Assembly (NCBI GenBank): GCA_033239005.1
Contig: BSQZ01000018.1
Location: forward strand, 8,976,536-9,040,535
DNA from: Lamellibrachia satsuma
Lineage: Eukaryota > Annelida > Polychaeta > Sabellida > Siboglinidae
Direction: 5' to 3'
DNA length: 64,000 nt
Both the position numbers and the translations under genes were made by a program. The notes beneath the pieces are model-generated. The model saw nothing but the letters and a program-made list of their open reading frames with translations. It did not search any database and was not told the DNA's origin. Positions 13,301 to 28,300 of the stretch are shown piece after piece. The first letter of the stretch is position 1; the number at the start of each line of letters is the position of its first letter.

Positions 13301-16300
13301 AACACACGGGCAATACAACATACACACAGTGAGAGTACAACACACGGGCAATACAACATACACACAGTGAGAGTACAACACACAGGCAATACAACATACA
13401 CACAGTGAGAGTACAACACACGGGCAATACAACATACACACAGTGAGAGTACAACACACGGGCAATACAACATACACACAGTGAGAGTACAACACACGGG
13501 CAATACAACATACACACAGTGAGAGTACAACACACTGGCAATACAACATACACACAGTGAGAGTACAACACACTGGCAATACAACATACACACAGTGAGA
13601 GTACAACACACGGGCAATACAACATACACACAGTGAGAGTACAACACACGGGCAATACAACATACACACAGTGAGAGTACAACACACGGGCAATACAACA
13701 TACACACAGTGAGAGTACAACACACGGGCAATACAACATACACACAGTGAGAGTACAACACACGGGCAATACAACATACACACAGTGAGAGTACAACACA
13801 CGGGCAATACAACATACACACAGTGAGAGTACAACACACGGGCAATACAACATACACACAGTGAGAGTACAACACACGGGCAATACAACATACACACAGT
13901 GAGAGTACAACACACGGGCAATACAACATACACACAGTGAGAGTACAACACACGGGCAATACAACATACACACAGTGAGACTACAACACACGGGCAATAC
14001 AACATACACACAGTGAGAGTACAACACACGGGCAATACAACATACACACAGTGAGAGTACAACACACGGGCAATACAACATACACACAGTGAGAGTACAA
14101 CACACGGGCAATACAACATACACACAGTGAGAGTACAACACACGGGCAATACAACATACACACAGTGAGAGTACAACACACGGGCAATACAACATACACA
14201 CAGTGAGAGTACAACACACGGGCAATACAACATACACACAGTGAGAGTACAACACACGGGCAATACAACATACACACAGTGAGAGTACAACACACGGGCA
14301 ATATAACATACACACAGTGAGAGTACAACACACGGGCAATACAACATACACACAGTGAGAGTACAACACACGGGCAATACAACATACACACAGTGAGAGT
14401 ACAACACACGGGCAATACAACATACACACAGTGAGAGTACAACACACGGGCAATACAACATACACACAGTGAGAGTACAACACACGGGCAATACAACATA
14501 CACACAGTCAGAGTACAACACACGGGCAATACAACATACACACAGTGAGAGTACAACACACGGGCAATACAACATACACACAGTGAGAGTACAACACACG
14601 GGCAATACAACATACACACAGTCAGAGTACAACACACGGGCAATACAACATACACACAGTGAGAGTACAACACACGGGCAATACAACATACACACAGTCA
14701 GAGTACAACACACGGGCAATACAACATACACACAGTGAGAGTACAACACACGGGCAATACAACATACACACAGTGAGAGTACAACACACGGGCAATACAA
14801 CATACACACAGTCAGAGTACAACATGAAGTTGCTAAACACAGTCAGATTTAACAAGATTGAACAAGATTTGCCATCCAAGCCAAAGGCCCAGATGGCAAG
14901 TGGACAAGGAAGCCATTGGCTTATCGAGAGTCAAACAATGTTCATCTACGTGTAACCCGCCCTCCTGAGATATGTGTTCAACTTGTTTTTATACATATTG
15001 ACGCTGCTAGCAGTTACACAATCCATAGACAATTTGTTCCATTCATTTACTGTCCTCTGTGAGAAGGAGTACTTCCTGATACGCAATCTACACTGATCCT
15101 TTACTAATTTTACCTCATGTCTTCTGGTACTACTTTCTTTCTTCAATGAGAGAAACATATTTCTATCAAGATTTTCATACCCACAGACATGATTTTTGCT
15201 GCTCATCAAGTGCAGGAAAAATGTTGTAAACAAAGACGTGACCTATTGCCTTCATCGATCTATCTAAGGCATCTGACTCTGTGAACAAAGACGTGACCTA
15301 TTGCCTTCATCGATCTATCTAAGGCATCTGACTCTGTGAACAAAGACGTGACCTATTGCCTTCATCGATCTATCTAAGGCATCTGACTCTGCGAACAAAG
15401 ACGTGACCTATTGCCTTCATCTATCTATCTAAGGCATCTGACTCTGTGAACAAAGACGTGACCTATTGCCTTCATCGATCTATCTAAGGCATCTGACTCT
15501 GCGAACAAAGACGTGACCTATTGCCTTCATCGATCTATCTAAGGCATCTGACTCTGTGAATAAAGACGTGACCTATTGCCTTCATCGATCTATCTAAGGC
15601 ATCTGACTCTGTGAACAAAGATGTTTTATGGGGCTGCCTTGCCCGGCTTGGATGTCTTCCTAAATTTGTCTCTGTTACTTGACAACTACACAAGAATATG
15701 AAAGGATGTGTATTGCATGATGGTGATCAATTAGAACCATTTAACATCAACACTGGTGTGAAACAGGGCTGTGTAATTGCACACACACTCTTTTCTATAT
15801 TTCTGGCTGCCTTCCTATCACAAAGAAGATAGATCTAGCTAAGTGAGTGGACATCAAATATCATAGTAAGGAAGCTGTCCAGAATTACATATAGAAATTG
15901 TTGGTCCTCACCCCCTGTACTCTCTAGAGATTTCCATTGTATATGTCCATGGTTAAATTCTCCCATTATGATACATTCCCCTTTACTCACTTTCTTTATA
16001 GCATTTTGTATTTTTGTGTTATCCTCTTTGTTTATGTTTGGACTTTGGTAAACTAATCCAATAGTTAATGTTGAATTTCCAGAAACTATTTTGTACTAAA
16101 CAGCTTCATCGCAATCTTCTTCCCTTTCTAATTTTATTTCATAAGCTTGGATAGATTCTTTAACATATAAAATAACTCCCCCTCCCCTTCTTCCTATTCA
16201 ATCTCTCCTAAACATTACGTATCCTGTCAGTCCTAATTCAGCATATGTTACGTCTGTGTTTAATTAGTTTTTCTTATTTACTATGCTCCTTGCATTTAAA

Positions 16301-19300
16301 CATACACATTCATAATCAGCTTCAGAGATGTTTTCCTGACATTTTATTACCGGTTTGTGTGTACTAGTGGCCTCTTGTCCTGCTTGAGGCACCTCTAAGT
16401 ACCCTCCCCGCGCTTCTAGTTTAAACAATGTTTTATACTAAAAATATTTGTTATGCTACACTATCTATTGCTGCTGAGAGTTGATCCGCAACCACTGCTG
16501 CCCCTTTCCACTCCCCATCCCTCATGTACAGATCAGCCCTCCCAACAAAACTTCCCCATAAATCCAACTTCCACTTCCTTACATAGCTTCTGGACTAGCA
16601 TGTTAATTGCCATCCCTTGGCAATTTCGATATCTCTGACCCCTCCTTCCTATTACTATTACAATTTTGATATCTCTGACCCCTCCTTCCTATTACTATTA
16701 CAATTTTGATATCTCTGACCCCTCCTTCCTGTTACTATTACAATTTTGATATCTCTGACCCCTCCTTCCTGTTACTATTACAATTTCGATATCTCTGACC
16801 CTTCCTTCCTATTACTATTACAATTTTGATATCTCTGACCCCTCCTTCCTATTACTATTACAATTTTGATATATTTGACCCCTCCTTCCTATTACTATTA
16901 CAATTTTGATATCTTTGACCCTCCTTCCTATTACTATTACAATTTTGATATCTCTGACCCTTCCTTCCTATTACTATTACAATTTTGATATATCTGACCC
17001 CTCCTTCCTTTTACTATTACAATGTTGATATATCTGACCCCTCCTTCCTATTACTATTACAATTTCGATATTTCTGACCCCTCCTTCCTATTACTATTAC
17101 AATCTTAGATATACTTTGCCACACACGATAAATAATGCACCTGAATGTGACCTGATGTATTGAAAAGCAAAATATCAATTCAGAGTCTACATGGTTTTGC
17201 AACCTATAACAAAAATTATTATTTGCAAACTTATACATCGCTATGTAATAACAGAAACTGTTATAAATGCCAACAGGAAGGATTATGTAATTACACCGCC
17301 TTTGACAATGAACCAGCCATACCAAATCATTTATTATGTCATGTTTTTCTGTTATAGAGCTATATAGCCTAGATTGTTTTTATTATTTGTATAATCTGTA
17401 AATTGTACTTAATTGCACATAGGATGGCTCCTGTGAGAGCGACTAGTCTAGCTTTAATGGAAGTCTCCTGGCCCCTTATTTGATATTTGTGTTATAATTA
17501 TACTTTAACTACTTATACTGGTATGTACATACTCACTTGTTTAGTGATATGCATTTGGGCCTAATAAAAACATCTGTCTGTCTGTCTGTCTATTTACAGC
17601 AGTGACATTCACTGCCTTGTAAATGATGCAGTCATCATGCAGCATACATGGACCAATTATTGGAAGAAGCCTCATGTGCATCTTTCCATCCCAGACGACA
17701 CATTGGCCGACTGCTGTTGCTAACTTTAGCTTTCAGATGCAATGTTTGATGAGCTGTCTTGTGTCTAAGCCCAGCACTTAACTATGAATCTTGTGGCTTA
17801 CCTTCCCCTCAATGAAATGCAAGTATGTCGCAGGAAGCCACAATAAGTCAGGTATACTATATTTAGATGTCAACAAATTGATGCTTTAAAGACTTTGGAT
17901 TCTACTGGCCCTTTCTATTGTTGAGCAGCCTCTTAGAAAGAGCAGAACCCAACGAGTGATGAAAGCATTATGATGAATGCATAATTATCACAACGGGAAA
18001 CATTTATAGAACACTGAGCAGTATTGGAAGTCTGGAGTGAGTGTTTGCCAGACAGGTGACGGCAAGCAACAGGAAGTCTTCACTAACCCATCAGCAAAGG
18101 GGAACTATTGAGAAGTCAGTTTACCAGTCGATAGATCAATGCTGGAGATAGGCAGGCTACAGTTACTTAACAGATGGCACATCGATGCTGGCAATAGGCA
18201 GGCTACAGTTTCTTACAAGACAGCACATCAATGCTGGCAACTAGCAGGCTACAGTTTCTTACCAGACGGCACACCATTACTGGCAATAGGCAGGCTGCAG
18301 TTTCTTACCAGACAGCACATCAATGCTGGCAACTGGCAGGCTACAGTTTCTTACCAGACAGTACATCAATGCTGGCAACCGGTAGGCTACAGTTTCTTAC
18401 CAGACAACACATCATTGCTGGCAACCAGCAGGCTACAGTTTCTTACTAGATGGCACATCAATGCTGGCAACCAGCAGGCTACAGTTTCTTACCAGACAGC
18501 ACATCAATGCTGGCAACTTGCAGGCTACAGTTTCTTACCAGACAGTACATCAATGCTGGCAACCGGTAGGCTACAGTTTCTTACCAGACAACACATCATT
18601 GCTGGCAACCAGCAGGCTACAGTTTCTTACCAGACAGCACATGAATGCTGGCAACCAGCAGGCTACAGTTTCTTACCAGACAGTACGTCAATGCTGGCAA
18701 CCAGCAGGCTACAGTTTCTTACCAGATAGTACATCAATGCTGGCAACCAGCAGGCTACAGTTTCTTACCAGATGGCACATCATTGCTGGCAACCGGCAGG
18801 CTACAGTTTCTTACCAGACAGTACATCAATGCTGGCAACCGGCAGGCTACAGTTTCTTACCAGATGGCACATCATTGCTGGCAACTGGCAGGCTACAGTT
18901 TCTTACCAGACGGCACATCAATGCTGGCAACTGGCAGGCTACAGTTTCTTACCAGATGGCACATCAATGCTGGCAACCAGCAGGCTACAGTTTCTTACCA
19001 GACGGCACATCAATGCTGGCAACCGGCAGGCTACAGTTTCTTACCAGACGGCACATCAATGCTGGCAATCAGCAGGCTACAGTTACTTACCAGACTGCAC
19101 ATCAGTGCTGCCAACCGGCAGGCTACAGTTTCTTATCAGATAGCACATCATTGCTGGCAACCGGCAGGCTACAGTTACTTACCAGATGGCACATCAATGC
19201 TGGCAATCAGCAGGCTACAGTTACTTACCAGACTGCACATCAGTGCTGCCAACCGGCAGGCTACAGTTTCTTATCAGATAGCACATCATTGCTGGCAACC

Positions 19301-22300
19301 AGCAGGCTACAGTTACTTACCAGACGGCACATCAATGCTGGCGATAGGCAGGCTGCAGTTACACAGTTGTTGTATTATGATTGCGAACTCAGGCCGCGCA
19401 GGTCCCTTGAAGCTGAAGCCAAAGAGAGCGTCGATGACAAAGTTGAAGGAGTCTGTGATGAGTTTGGACTCGGAGGGCAGGTACGACAGGAAGGGAATGT
19501 CCATCTTCTCACACTGAGTGGTCATGTTGTTCAACAGAGGCTTGTTGGGGCGCTTCGGGTAGAAGATAGTTGGGTGGTAACCCTGCAACAGATGATGTCA
19601 AAGGTCAAGACTGCAACTGGTATATAATAATAATAATAACACAAACAATAATAACAAACCATAATAGTTAATCAAACACTAAGAATAAGATATCAATTTA
19701 TGAAATAATTGTTAGTAATTTATTAAAATAGTTAATGATGATTTACTAATCTTACTGATGAAGTGATTACAAGACTCGTTTTACAATCATAGGACATTGG
19801 TTGAAAGCCTAAGCATCATGTTCTCTCTCGATGACATTATCTTAGGTTTGTTTTGAGGTCTATATTAAGGTCACATGCAAGTACTTGGTATATCATCATC
19901 ATCACCATCATCATAATCAATAGGGCCGGACGGCCAGTGTATCGTGATACACACCACATGGTACATCTACACGATACACAATATCCGTATTGCGGTACAC
20001 TACGATATGTGATAGCGGTAGACAAAACATTATTCACGTCACCTTTGTGAAGCAATAAATATTCAACATGAACCACACCTGCCTGTGATAAAATAATGAA
20101 ATATAACATGTAGTGTATTTCCCACATGTGTATCTAACTATAATCTACATAAAATCTTGCCACTATTATTTTTTTCAATGCGCGCTTGTGAGTGACGATG
20201 TGACGTCTGCTGTAGTGTTGCCTTGTCCACGTCATAAATAAATGTGTTTTATTGTTGTTGTATCATTCTAGTCAGTGTAGTCTGTATCGCGATATGTATC
20301 GTAATGTGAAGTAGTGTATCATTGCGGTCCTAATAATCAACATCATCAATGATCCATGGAAGGAATGGAAGCAACAAGCAGCATGTGTTCCCTCTGCACT
20401 GTCTCGTTGTATGAGTGAGGAGACTTCAGCTAGCCTAAGAACTATATCAAGCAGTTGAGGGTACGTCACGACTTTCCTTCCCTGCGTCTCAGCTGTCCTC
20501 TAGGGGGTCTCCAAAAGACCATCTTGGAGACTGGTTGGTCGACTGCCCTAGTGCAGTTGATGATGTTGGTAGGTGACATATAAATGCGTCCAGTTTTGTA
20601 TTACTAAACGAAATGTCGTAAGTGGAGGGTGGTTTAATTAATTTCAATTAAGTATTGCAATATTACAGGTTCACGTCTGGAGTCCTTTGAAGCCTGAGAC
20701 GTCAGTGAATATCAACTGACAGCTGAACACAAGCCTCAAGGCAAAGCTAATTAATGTAATAAAACTGTATTGATCCAAGTATCACATAACTGGCAACAAG
20801 AGGACATCTAGCGTCAGATGACATCCGCTGTGTGACAAGAGGACATCTAGCCTCAGATGACATCCGCTGTGTGACAAGGAGGCACTCACAAATAGTTTGA
20901 GGTGTCGGGCGCACACGAGACCGTCCCCTCCGTTGTTACCCGGGCCGCAGCACACCAGCACTGCTCCGTTCTCCTTGGGAAGAGTCTCCTTAGGGAACAC
21001 CTGGGTGGGAAAAACAATAACGTATCTGAACAAATGCCTCCTTAGATGAACAGTCGTGCATGCATTTGAACTGTGCAAATGGCTGATGAGAAAACATACT
21101 TGCATGTGGCTGTTTTTGATACCAAATATCATGTCTCATCAAGATGCCTAGTCTCAGATGATACATGTTATAGCAGTCCATGTACTGTAAAGAGTATATG
21201 CATGGTAAGATATTGATAGATTACTGCAAGAAGATAAGACCTTATGCTCATCGACAGAGTGTCATTAGACTCTAGAACAAGGAAGTACAGTTAGACATGC
21301 TAGAACAGAAGATTCACTGAGGGAAACAATATGTGGATGCATGTTTGTTCATGTATGTCCATGTATGTCCATGTATGTCCATGTTTGTCCATGTTTGTTC
21401 ATGTATGCCAATGTTTGTTCATGTTTGCCCATGTATGCCCATGTATGTCCATGTATGTCCATGTATGTCCATGTTTGCCCATGTATGTCCATGTATGCCC
21501 ACGTATGCCCACGTATGTCCACGTATGCCCACGTTTGTCCACGTATGCCCACGTATGTCCACGTTTGTCCACGTATGTCCACGTTTGTCCACGTATGTCC
21601 ACGTATGTCCACGTTTGTCCACGTTTGTCCATGTATGTCCATGTATGTCCATGTATGTCCATGTATGTCCATGTATGTCCACGTATGTCCACGTTTGTCC
21701 ACGTATGTCCACGTATGTCCACGTATGTCCATGTTTGTCCATGTATGTCCATGTTTGCCCATGTTTGCCCATGTATGTCCATGTATGTCCATGTATGTCC
21801 ACGTATGTCCATGTATGTCCACGTATGTCCATGTATGTACATGTATGTCCATGTATGTCCACGTATGTCCCTCTATGTCCATGTATGTCCACGTATGTCC
21901 ACGTATGTCCATGTTTGTCCATGTATGCCCATGTATGCCCATGTATGTCCATGTATGTCCACGTATGTCCACGTATGTCCACGTTTGTCCACGTATGTCC
22001 ATGTATGTCCACGTATGCCCACGTATGCCCACGTATGTCCACGTTTGTCCATGTATGTCCATGTACATTGTATGTCCACGTATGCCCATGTATGTCCATG
22101 TATGTCCATTTATGTCCACGTATGTCCAAGTATGCCCATGTTTGTCCATGTATGTCCATGTATGTCCATGTATGTCCACGTATGTCCCTCTATGTCCACG
22201 TATGTCCATGTATGTCCATGTATGCCCACGTATGTCCATGTATGTCCACGTATGTCCACATATGCCCAGGAATGTCCATGTATGTCCATGTATGTCCATG

Positions 22301-25300
22301 TTTGTCCATGTATGTCCATGTATGTCCATATATGTCCATGTATGTCCATATATGTCCATGTGTGTCCATGTATGTCCATGTATGCCCATGTATGGTCATG
22401 TATGCCCAGGAATGTCCATGTATGTCCATGTTTGTCCATGTATGTCCATGTATGTCCATGTTTGTCCATGCATGTCCATGTTTGTCCATGTATGTCCATA
22501 TATGTCCATGTATGTCCATGTTTGTCCATATATGTCCATGTTTGTCCATGTATGTCCATATATGTCCATGTTTGTCCATGTATGTCCATGTATGTCAATG
22601 TATGTCCATGTATGCCCATGTTTGATCAGTGATTTGCATTGACATCTGGAGCTGTCAGTCATCACCTTAACTGAACTTGTTGTGACAATGACAGAGAGAC
22701 AACCTTCCTGCTAGTTCATTCAAAGACCAATGACTCCGTGAAATGAGACATTCTCCGTAAGAAGAGCACGGTTGTCCTGAAGACCATGTGTAAGGGTCAA
22801 GAGAGCTGGATAGGCATGCATGCATGCACCACACCCATGCACGCATGCATCACACTCACGCACGCACGCACGCACGCACGCACCACACTCACGCATGAAC
22901 GCATGCACGCACCACACTCATCACACTCACGCACGCACCACACACATGCATGCACGCACCACACTCACTCACGCACGCACGCACCACACTCACGCACTAC
23001 ACTCACGCACGCACGCACGCACCACACTCACGCACACACCACACGCATACACACCTTCAAGTTTAAGGGTAGGACTTCAGGTTACTTAGACATTTAGTCT
23101 TTGACATTTGAATCCATCTGATAAGATATTTTATTTCTTGAAGTGTTTTCTGAACCTAATGGGAGAAGTTTGTAATTTCAACTGAACTCTGCTCTAATGA
23201 GGTATTGTACTTGACCATTGTAACCACTCCCTACCATGGCAGATGAATTCACCTAAACCCGTCTAAAAATCAGCAGTAATTATACATTTCATCTTCTTTG
23301 ATCAAATAATATACAAGTGCTCTTGTGTTCAAAATATGAACTATTGTAACTGACTGTTTATGAAGCATTGTAATTCAACTGTTGAAGCGCATGCTATAAT
23401 TGAAAGTTTTTTAAGTGTTGTAACGGTAACTGAGCTTTTATGAGGCTGTGTAATTGTAATTAACAATTCTAGTTGAACCCCACCCTGCCTTCACAGCTCT
23501 TGTACATGTGTAGTTGAACCCCGCCTTGCCTTCACACGTGTAGTTGAACCCCGACCTCTTTCACAGCTCTTGTACTCACTTAGTTGAACCCCGCCCTGCC
23601 TTCACAGCTCTTGTACTCACGTAGTTGAACCCTGACCTGCCTTCACAGGTCTTGTACACATGCAGTTGAACCCCGACCTGCCTTCACAGCTCTTGTACTT
23701 ATGTAGGTGAACACCGCCCTGCCTTCACAGCTCTTGTACTCACGTAGTTGAACCCTGACCTGCCTTCACAGGTCTTGTACACATGCAGTTGAACCCCGAC
23801 CTGCCTTCACAGCTCTTGTACTTATGTAGGTGAACACCGCCCTGCCTTCACAGCTCTTGTACTCACGTAGTTGAACCCCGACCTGCCTTCACAGCTCTTG
23901 TACTCACGTAGTTGAACCCCGACCTTCCTTCACAGCTCTTGTACACAAGCAGTTGAACCCCGCCCTGTCTTCACAGCTCTTGTACTCATGTAGTTGAACC
24001 CAGCCCTGCCTTCACAGCTCTTGTACACAAGCAGTTGAACCCCGCCCTGTCTTCACAGCTCTTGTACTCATGTAGTTGAACCCGCCCTGCCTTCACAGCT
24101 CTTGTACACAAGCAGTTGAACCCCGCCCTGTCTTCACAGCTCTTGTACTCATGTAGTTGAACCCCGCCCTGTCTTCACAGCTCTTGTACTCATGTAGTTG
24201 AACCCCGCCCTGTCTTCACAGCTCTTGTACTCATGTAGTTGAACCCGCCCTGTCTTCACAGCTCTTGTACTCATGTAGTTGAACCCGCCCTGTCTTCACA
24301 GCTCTTGTACTCATGTAGTTGAACCCCACCCTGCCTTCACAGCTCTTGTACTCATGTAGTTGAACCCCGCCCTGCCTTCACAGCTCTTGTACTCATGTAG
24401 TTGAACCCCGCCCTGCCTTCACAGCTCTTGTACTCATGTAGTTGAACCCTGCCCTGCCTTCACATCTTTTGTACTCAAGAATGCTCCTGTATTAGTAGTA
24501 ATTTCTACACTAGAAATTGCTTTCAAAGTGTTATACTAGTTAAGTAGACAATTAGGTCACTCCATCTATACATATTGATGGTGGCAGATAATGATGAACA
24601 CATTAATGTGTCATCACCCAATTCACACAAGGAGCACTTAATACATTTACAAAGTCATCACCACCATAGGGGGAGTACTTTCACTCTACAATCATTGAGG
24701 GGTTTATGTATGTCCCGACCATGGGAAGTACACCGTGTTTCCACTCTACCCTCATTGAGGGGTTTATTGGAGGTTATATGACCCGACCATGGGAAGTACA
24801 CCGTGTTTCCACTCTACTCTCACTGAGGGGTTTATTGGAGGCTGTATGACCCGACCATGATATTTTGAAAGGCTACACTTCGATTGGAAGGAATTATAAT
24901 TCCTTCATCAATAGCTCCGAATTACAATATAAAATTATTTGCAAATTTAAGATTAATACCAAAATTAAAAAAATCCCTCCCTCCCTCCCCCTCCCCCTCC
25001 CTCCCTCCCCTCCCTCCCTCCCCCCTCCCCCTCCCTCCCTCCTCCCTCCCCCTCCCTCCCTCCCTCCCCTCCCTTCCTCGCTCCCTCCACCTCCCTCCCT
25101 CCCTCCCCTCCCCTCCCTCCCTCCCCCTCCCTCCCTCCCTCCCTCCCTCCCCCTCCCCCTCCCTCCCTCTCTCCCCTCCCTCCCTCCCCCTCCCTCCCTT
25201 GCTCCCTCCCTCCCCCTCCCCTCCCTCCCTCCCTCCCCTCCCCTCCCTCCCCCTCCCTCCATCCCCCTCCCCTCCCCCTCACTCCTTAATTAAGAAGAAA

Positions 25301-28300
25301 TGCATGACCTACCCTTGCGATGGCGACGGCACAGCTGAGTCCTGCTAGCTCCATGAGCTGATCCACGCTGAAGGCGTACTCCGTGAACAACTCCTGGTCA
25401 ATCCGCTGGGCCTCGTCCTGGCTGCAACATTTATTTATTATTTTTAAGGGTGACATGGTTGTGTATTCAAAGCATGACACCTCTTCACTCTAACTGCAGG
25501 CAGTCAAGATAAATAAAGTCTGCATCATTTATATCTTATGCATTTCTAGTATTGCAATAGATAGCACAAAATGACGAGAATAATTATGGATGTGTGTGAG
25601 CATGTGAGCGTGCGTGCATGCGTGCATGCGTGCGTGCATGCATGCATATCACATTATTCATGAATTCATGAATGATTCATTTTGTGAAGTTTTATATATG
25701 ACATTTGAACTGCAGTGCGTCTGCACCTGTCAATGCTTGGCCACATTTAACTATCAATTTACAGCTCCTCAGATATTTTAACAGTAATAAAGATCAATCA
25801 TCAGTTATGTCGACTGCACTTATAATTCACTCTACATATTAATGCCTGCCAGAACTTAACCATCAACATTTCTGTGTGTGAAAAAACAATTCTTCACAAA
25901 ACTAAAGATGAATGTAAGCATTCATTAGAATACACTGTCATGGCATTATCAATGAAGAACTTTTTTCTCAAACCTTTAAAGTTAACAAAGGTGACTTCAG
26001 TCACGCAAACCATAATTAGTGTCTTTCATTGCAGAGTGCAAATCTAAGTAGCACTAGTGGCACCAGAACACCAGAACAGTAATGGTGTAATGGTGTAATG
26101 GTGTAATGGTGTAATGCATTAGTTTTATTACTGCTGAGATTCACTGGCCACTGCAGCTGTACAGCTTACTGAAATGAACATAGTTGTCAATATAACCATG
26201 TGTACTGGGTACATCAGTACAAGAAAGAGGATGGCATATTTTCATAGTTTTGAGTAGCACTAGTAATAAACTGATACAGTGAAGCCTGGACTACCACTGG
26301 CTTGTGCAGCACTAGTAATAAACTGATACAGTGAACCCTGGACTACCACTGCCTTGTGCAGCACTAGTAATAAACTGATACAGTGAAGCCTGAACTACCA
26401 CTGGCTTGTGCAGCACTAGTAATAAACTGATACAGTGAAGCCTGGACTATCACTGGCTTGTGCAGCACTAGCAATAAACTGATACAGTGAAGCCTGGACT
26501 ACCACTGGCTTGTGCAGCACTACCTGGTAGTAATAAACTGATACAGTGAAACCTGAACTACCACTGGCTTGTGCAGCACTACCTGGTAGTAATAAACTGA
26601 TACAGTGAACCCTGGACTACCACTGCCTTGTGCAGCACTAGTAATAAACTGATACAGTGAAGCCTGAACTACCACTGGCTTGTGCAGCACTAGCAATAAA
26701 CTGATACAGTGAAGCCTGGACTACCACTGGCTTGTGCAGCACTACCTGGTAGTATTAAACTGATACAGTGAAACCTGAACTACCACTGGCTTGTGCAGCA
26801 CTACCTGGTAGTAATAAACTGATACAGTGAACCCTGGACTACCACTGCCTTGTGCAGCACTAGTAATAAACTGATACAGTGAAGCCTGGACTATCACTGG
26901 CTTGTGCAGCACTAGTAATAAACTGATACGGTGAAGCCTGGACTACCACTGGCTTGTGCAGCACTAGTAATAAACTGATACGGTGAACCCTGGACTACCA
27001 CTGGCTTGTGCAGCACTAGTAATAAACTGATACGGTGAAGCCTGAACTATCACTGGCTTGTGCAGCACTAGCAATAAACTGATACAGTGAAGCCTGGACT
27101 ACCACTGGCTTGTGCAGCACTAGTAATAAACTGATACGGTGAACCCTGGACTACCACTGGCTTGTGCAGCACTAGTAATAAACTGATACAGTGAAGCCTG
27201 GACTATCACTGGCTTGTGCAGCACTAGCAATAAACTGATACAGTGAAGCCTGGACTACCACTGGCTTGTGCAGCACTACCTGGTAGTAATAAACTGATAC
27301 AGTGAAACCTGAACTACCACTGGCTTGTGCAGCACTACCTGGTAGTAATAAACTGATACAGTGAACCCTGGACTACCACTGCCTTGTGCAGCACTAGTAA
27401 TAAACTGATACAGTGAAGCCTGAACTACCACTGTCTTGTGCAGCACTAGTAATAAACTGATACAGTGAACCCTGGACTACCACTGGCTTGTGCAGCACTA
27501 GTAATAAACTGATACGGTGAAGCCTGGACTATCACTGGCTTGTGCAGCACTAGCAATAAACTGATACAGTGAAGCCTGGACTACCACTGGCTTGTGCAGC
27601 ACTAGTAATAAACTGATAAGGTTAAGCCTGGACTACCACTGGATTGTGCAGCACTAGTAATAAACTGATAAAGTGAAGCCTATCACTGTCTTGTGCAGCA
27701 CTAGTAATAAACTGATACAGTGAAGCCTGGACTACCACTGGCTTGTGCAGCACTAGTAATAAACTGATACGGTGAAGCCTGGACTATCACTGGCTTGTGC
27801 AGCACTAGTAATAAACTGATACGGTGAAGCCTGGACTACCACTAGCTTGTGCAGCACTAGTAATAAACTGATACAGTGAACCCTGGACTACCACTGCCTT
27901 GTGCAGCACTAGTAATAAACTGATACAGTGAACCCTGGACTACCACTGGCTTGTGCAGCACTAGTAATAAACTGATACAGTGAACCCTGGACTACCACTG
28001 GCTTGTGCAGCTCTAGTAATAAACTGATACAGTGAACCCTGGACTACCACTGGCTTGTGCAGCACTACTAATAAACTGATACAGTGAAACCTGAACTACC
28101 ACTGGCTTGTGCAGCACTACCTGGTAGTAATAAACTGATACAGTGAAAGCTGAACTACCACTGGCTTGTGCAGCACTACCTGGTAGTAATAAACTGATAC
28201 AGTGAACCCTGGACTACCACTGGCTTGTGCAGCACTAGTAATAAACTGATACAGTGAACCCTGGACTACCACTGGCTTGTGCAGCACTAGTAATAAACTG

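Noticed and set aside
12728..14809. A 693-codon cysteine-rich minus-strand ORF
   Set aside because: All three minus frames are open over the same 38-bp array and repeat with the unit; no start context, domain or splice structure.
21331..22642. Three overlapping plus-strand ORFs of about 430 codons and minus-strand counterparts
   Set aside because: Products of a stop-free 10-bp repeat read in every frame.
24865..25348. Proline-rich ORFs across the CCCTCC tract
   Set aside because: Pure polypyrimidine low complexity; the end of one such frame overlaps NAXE exon 2 antisense.
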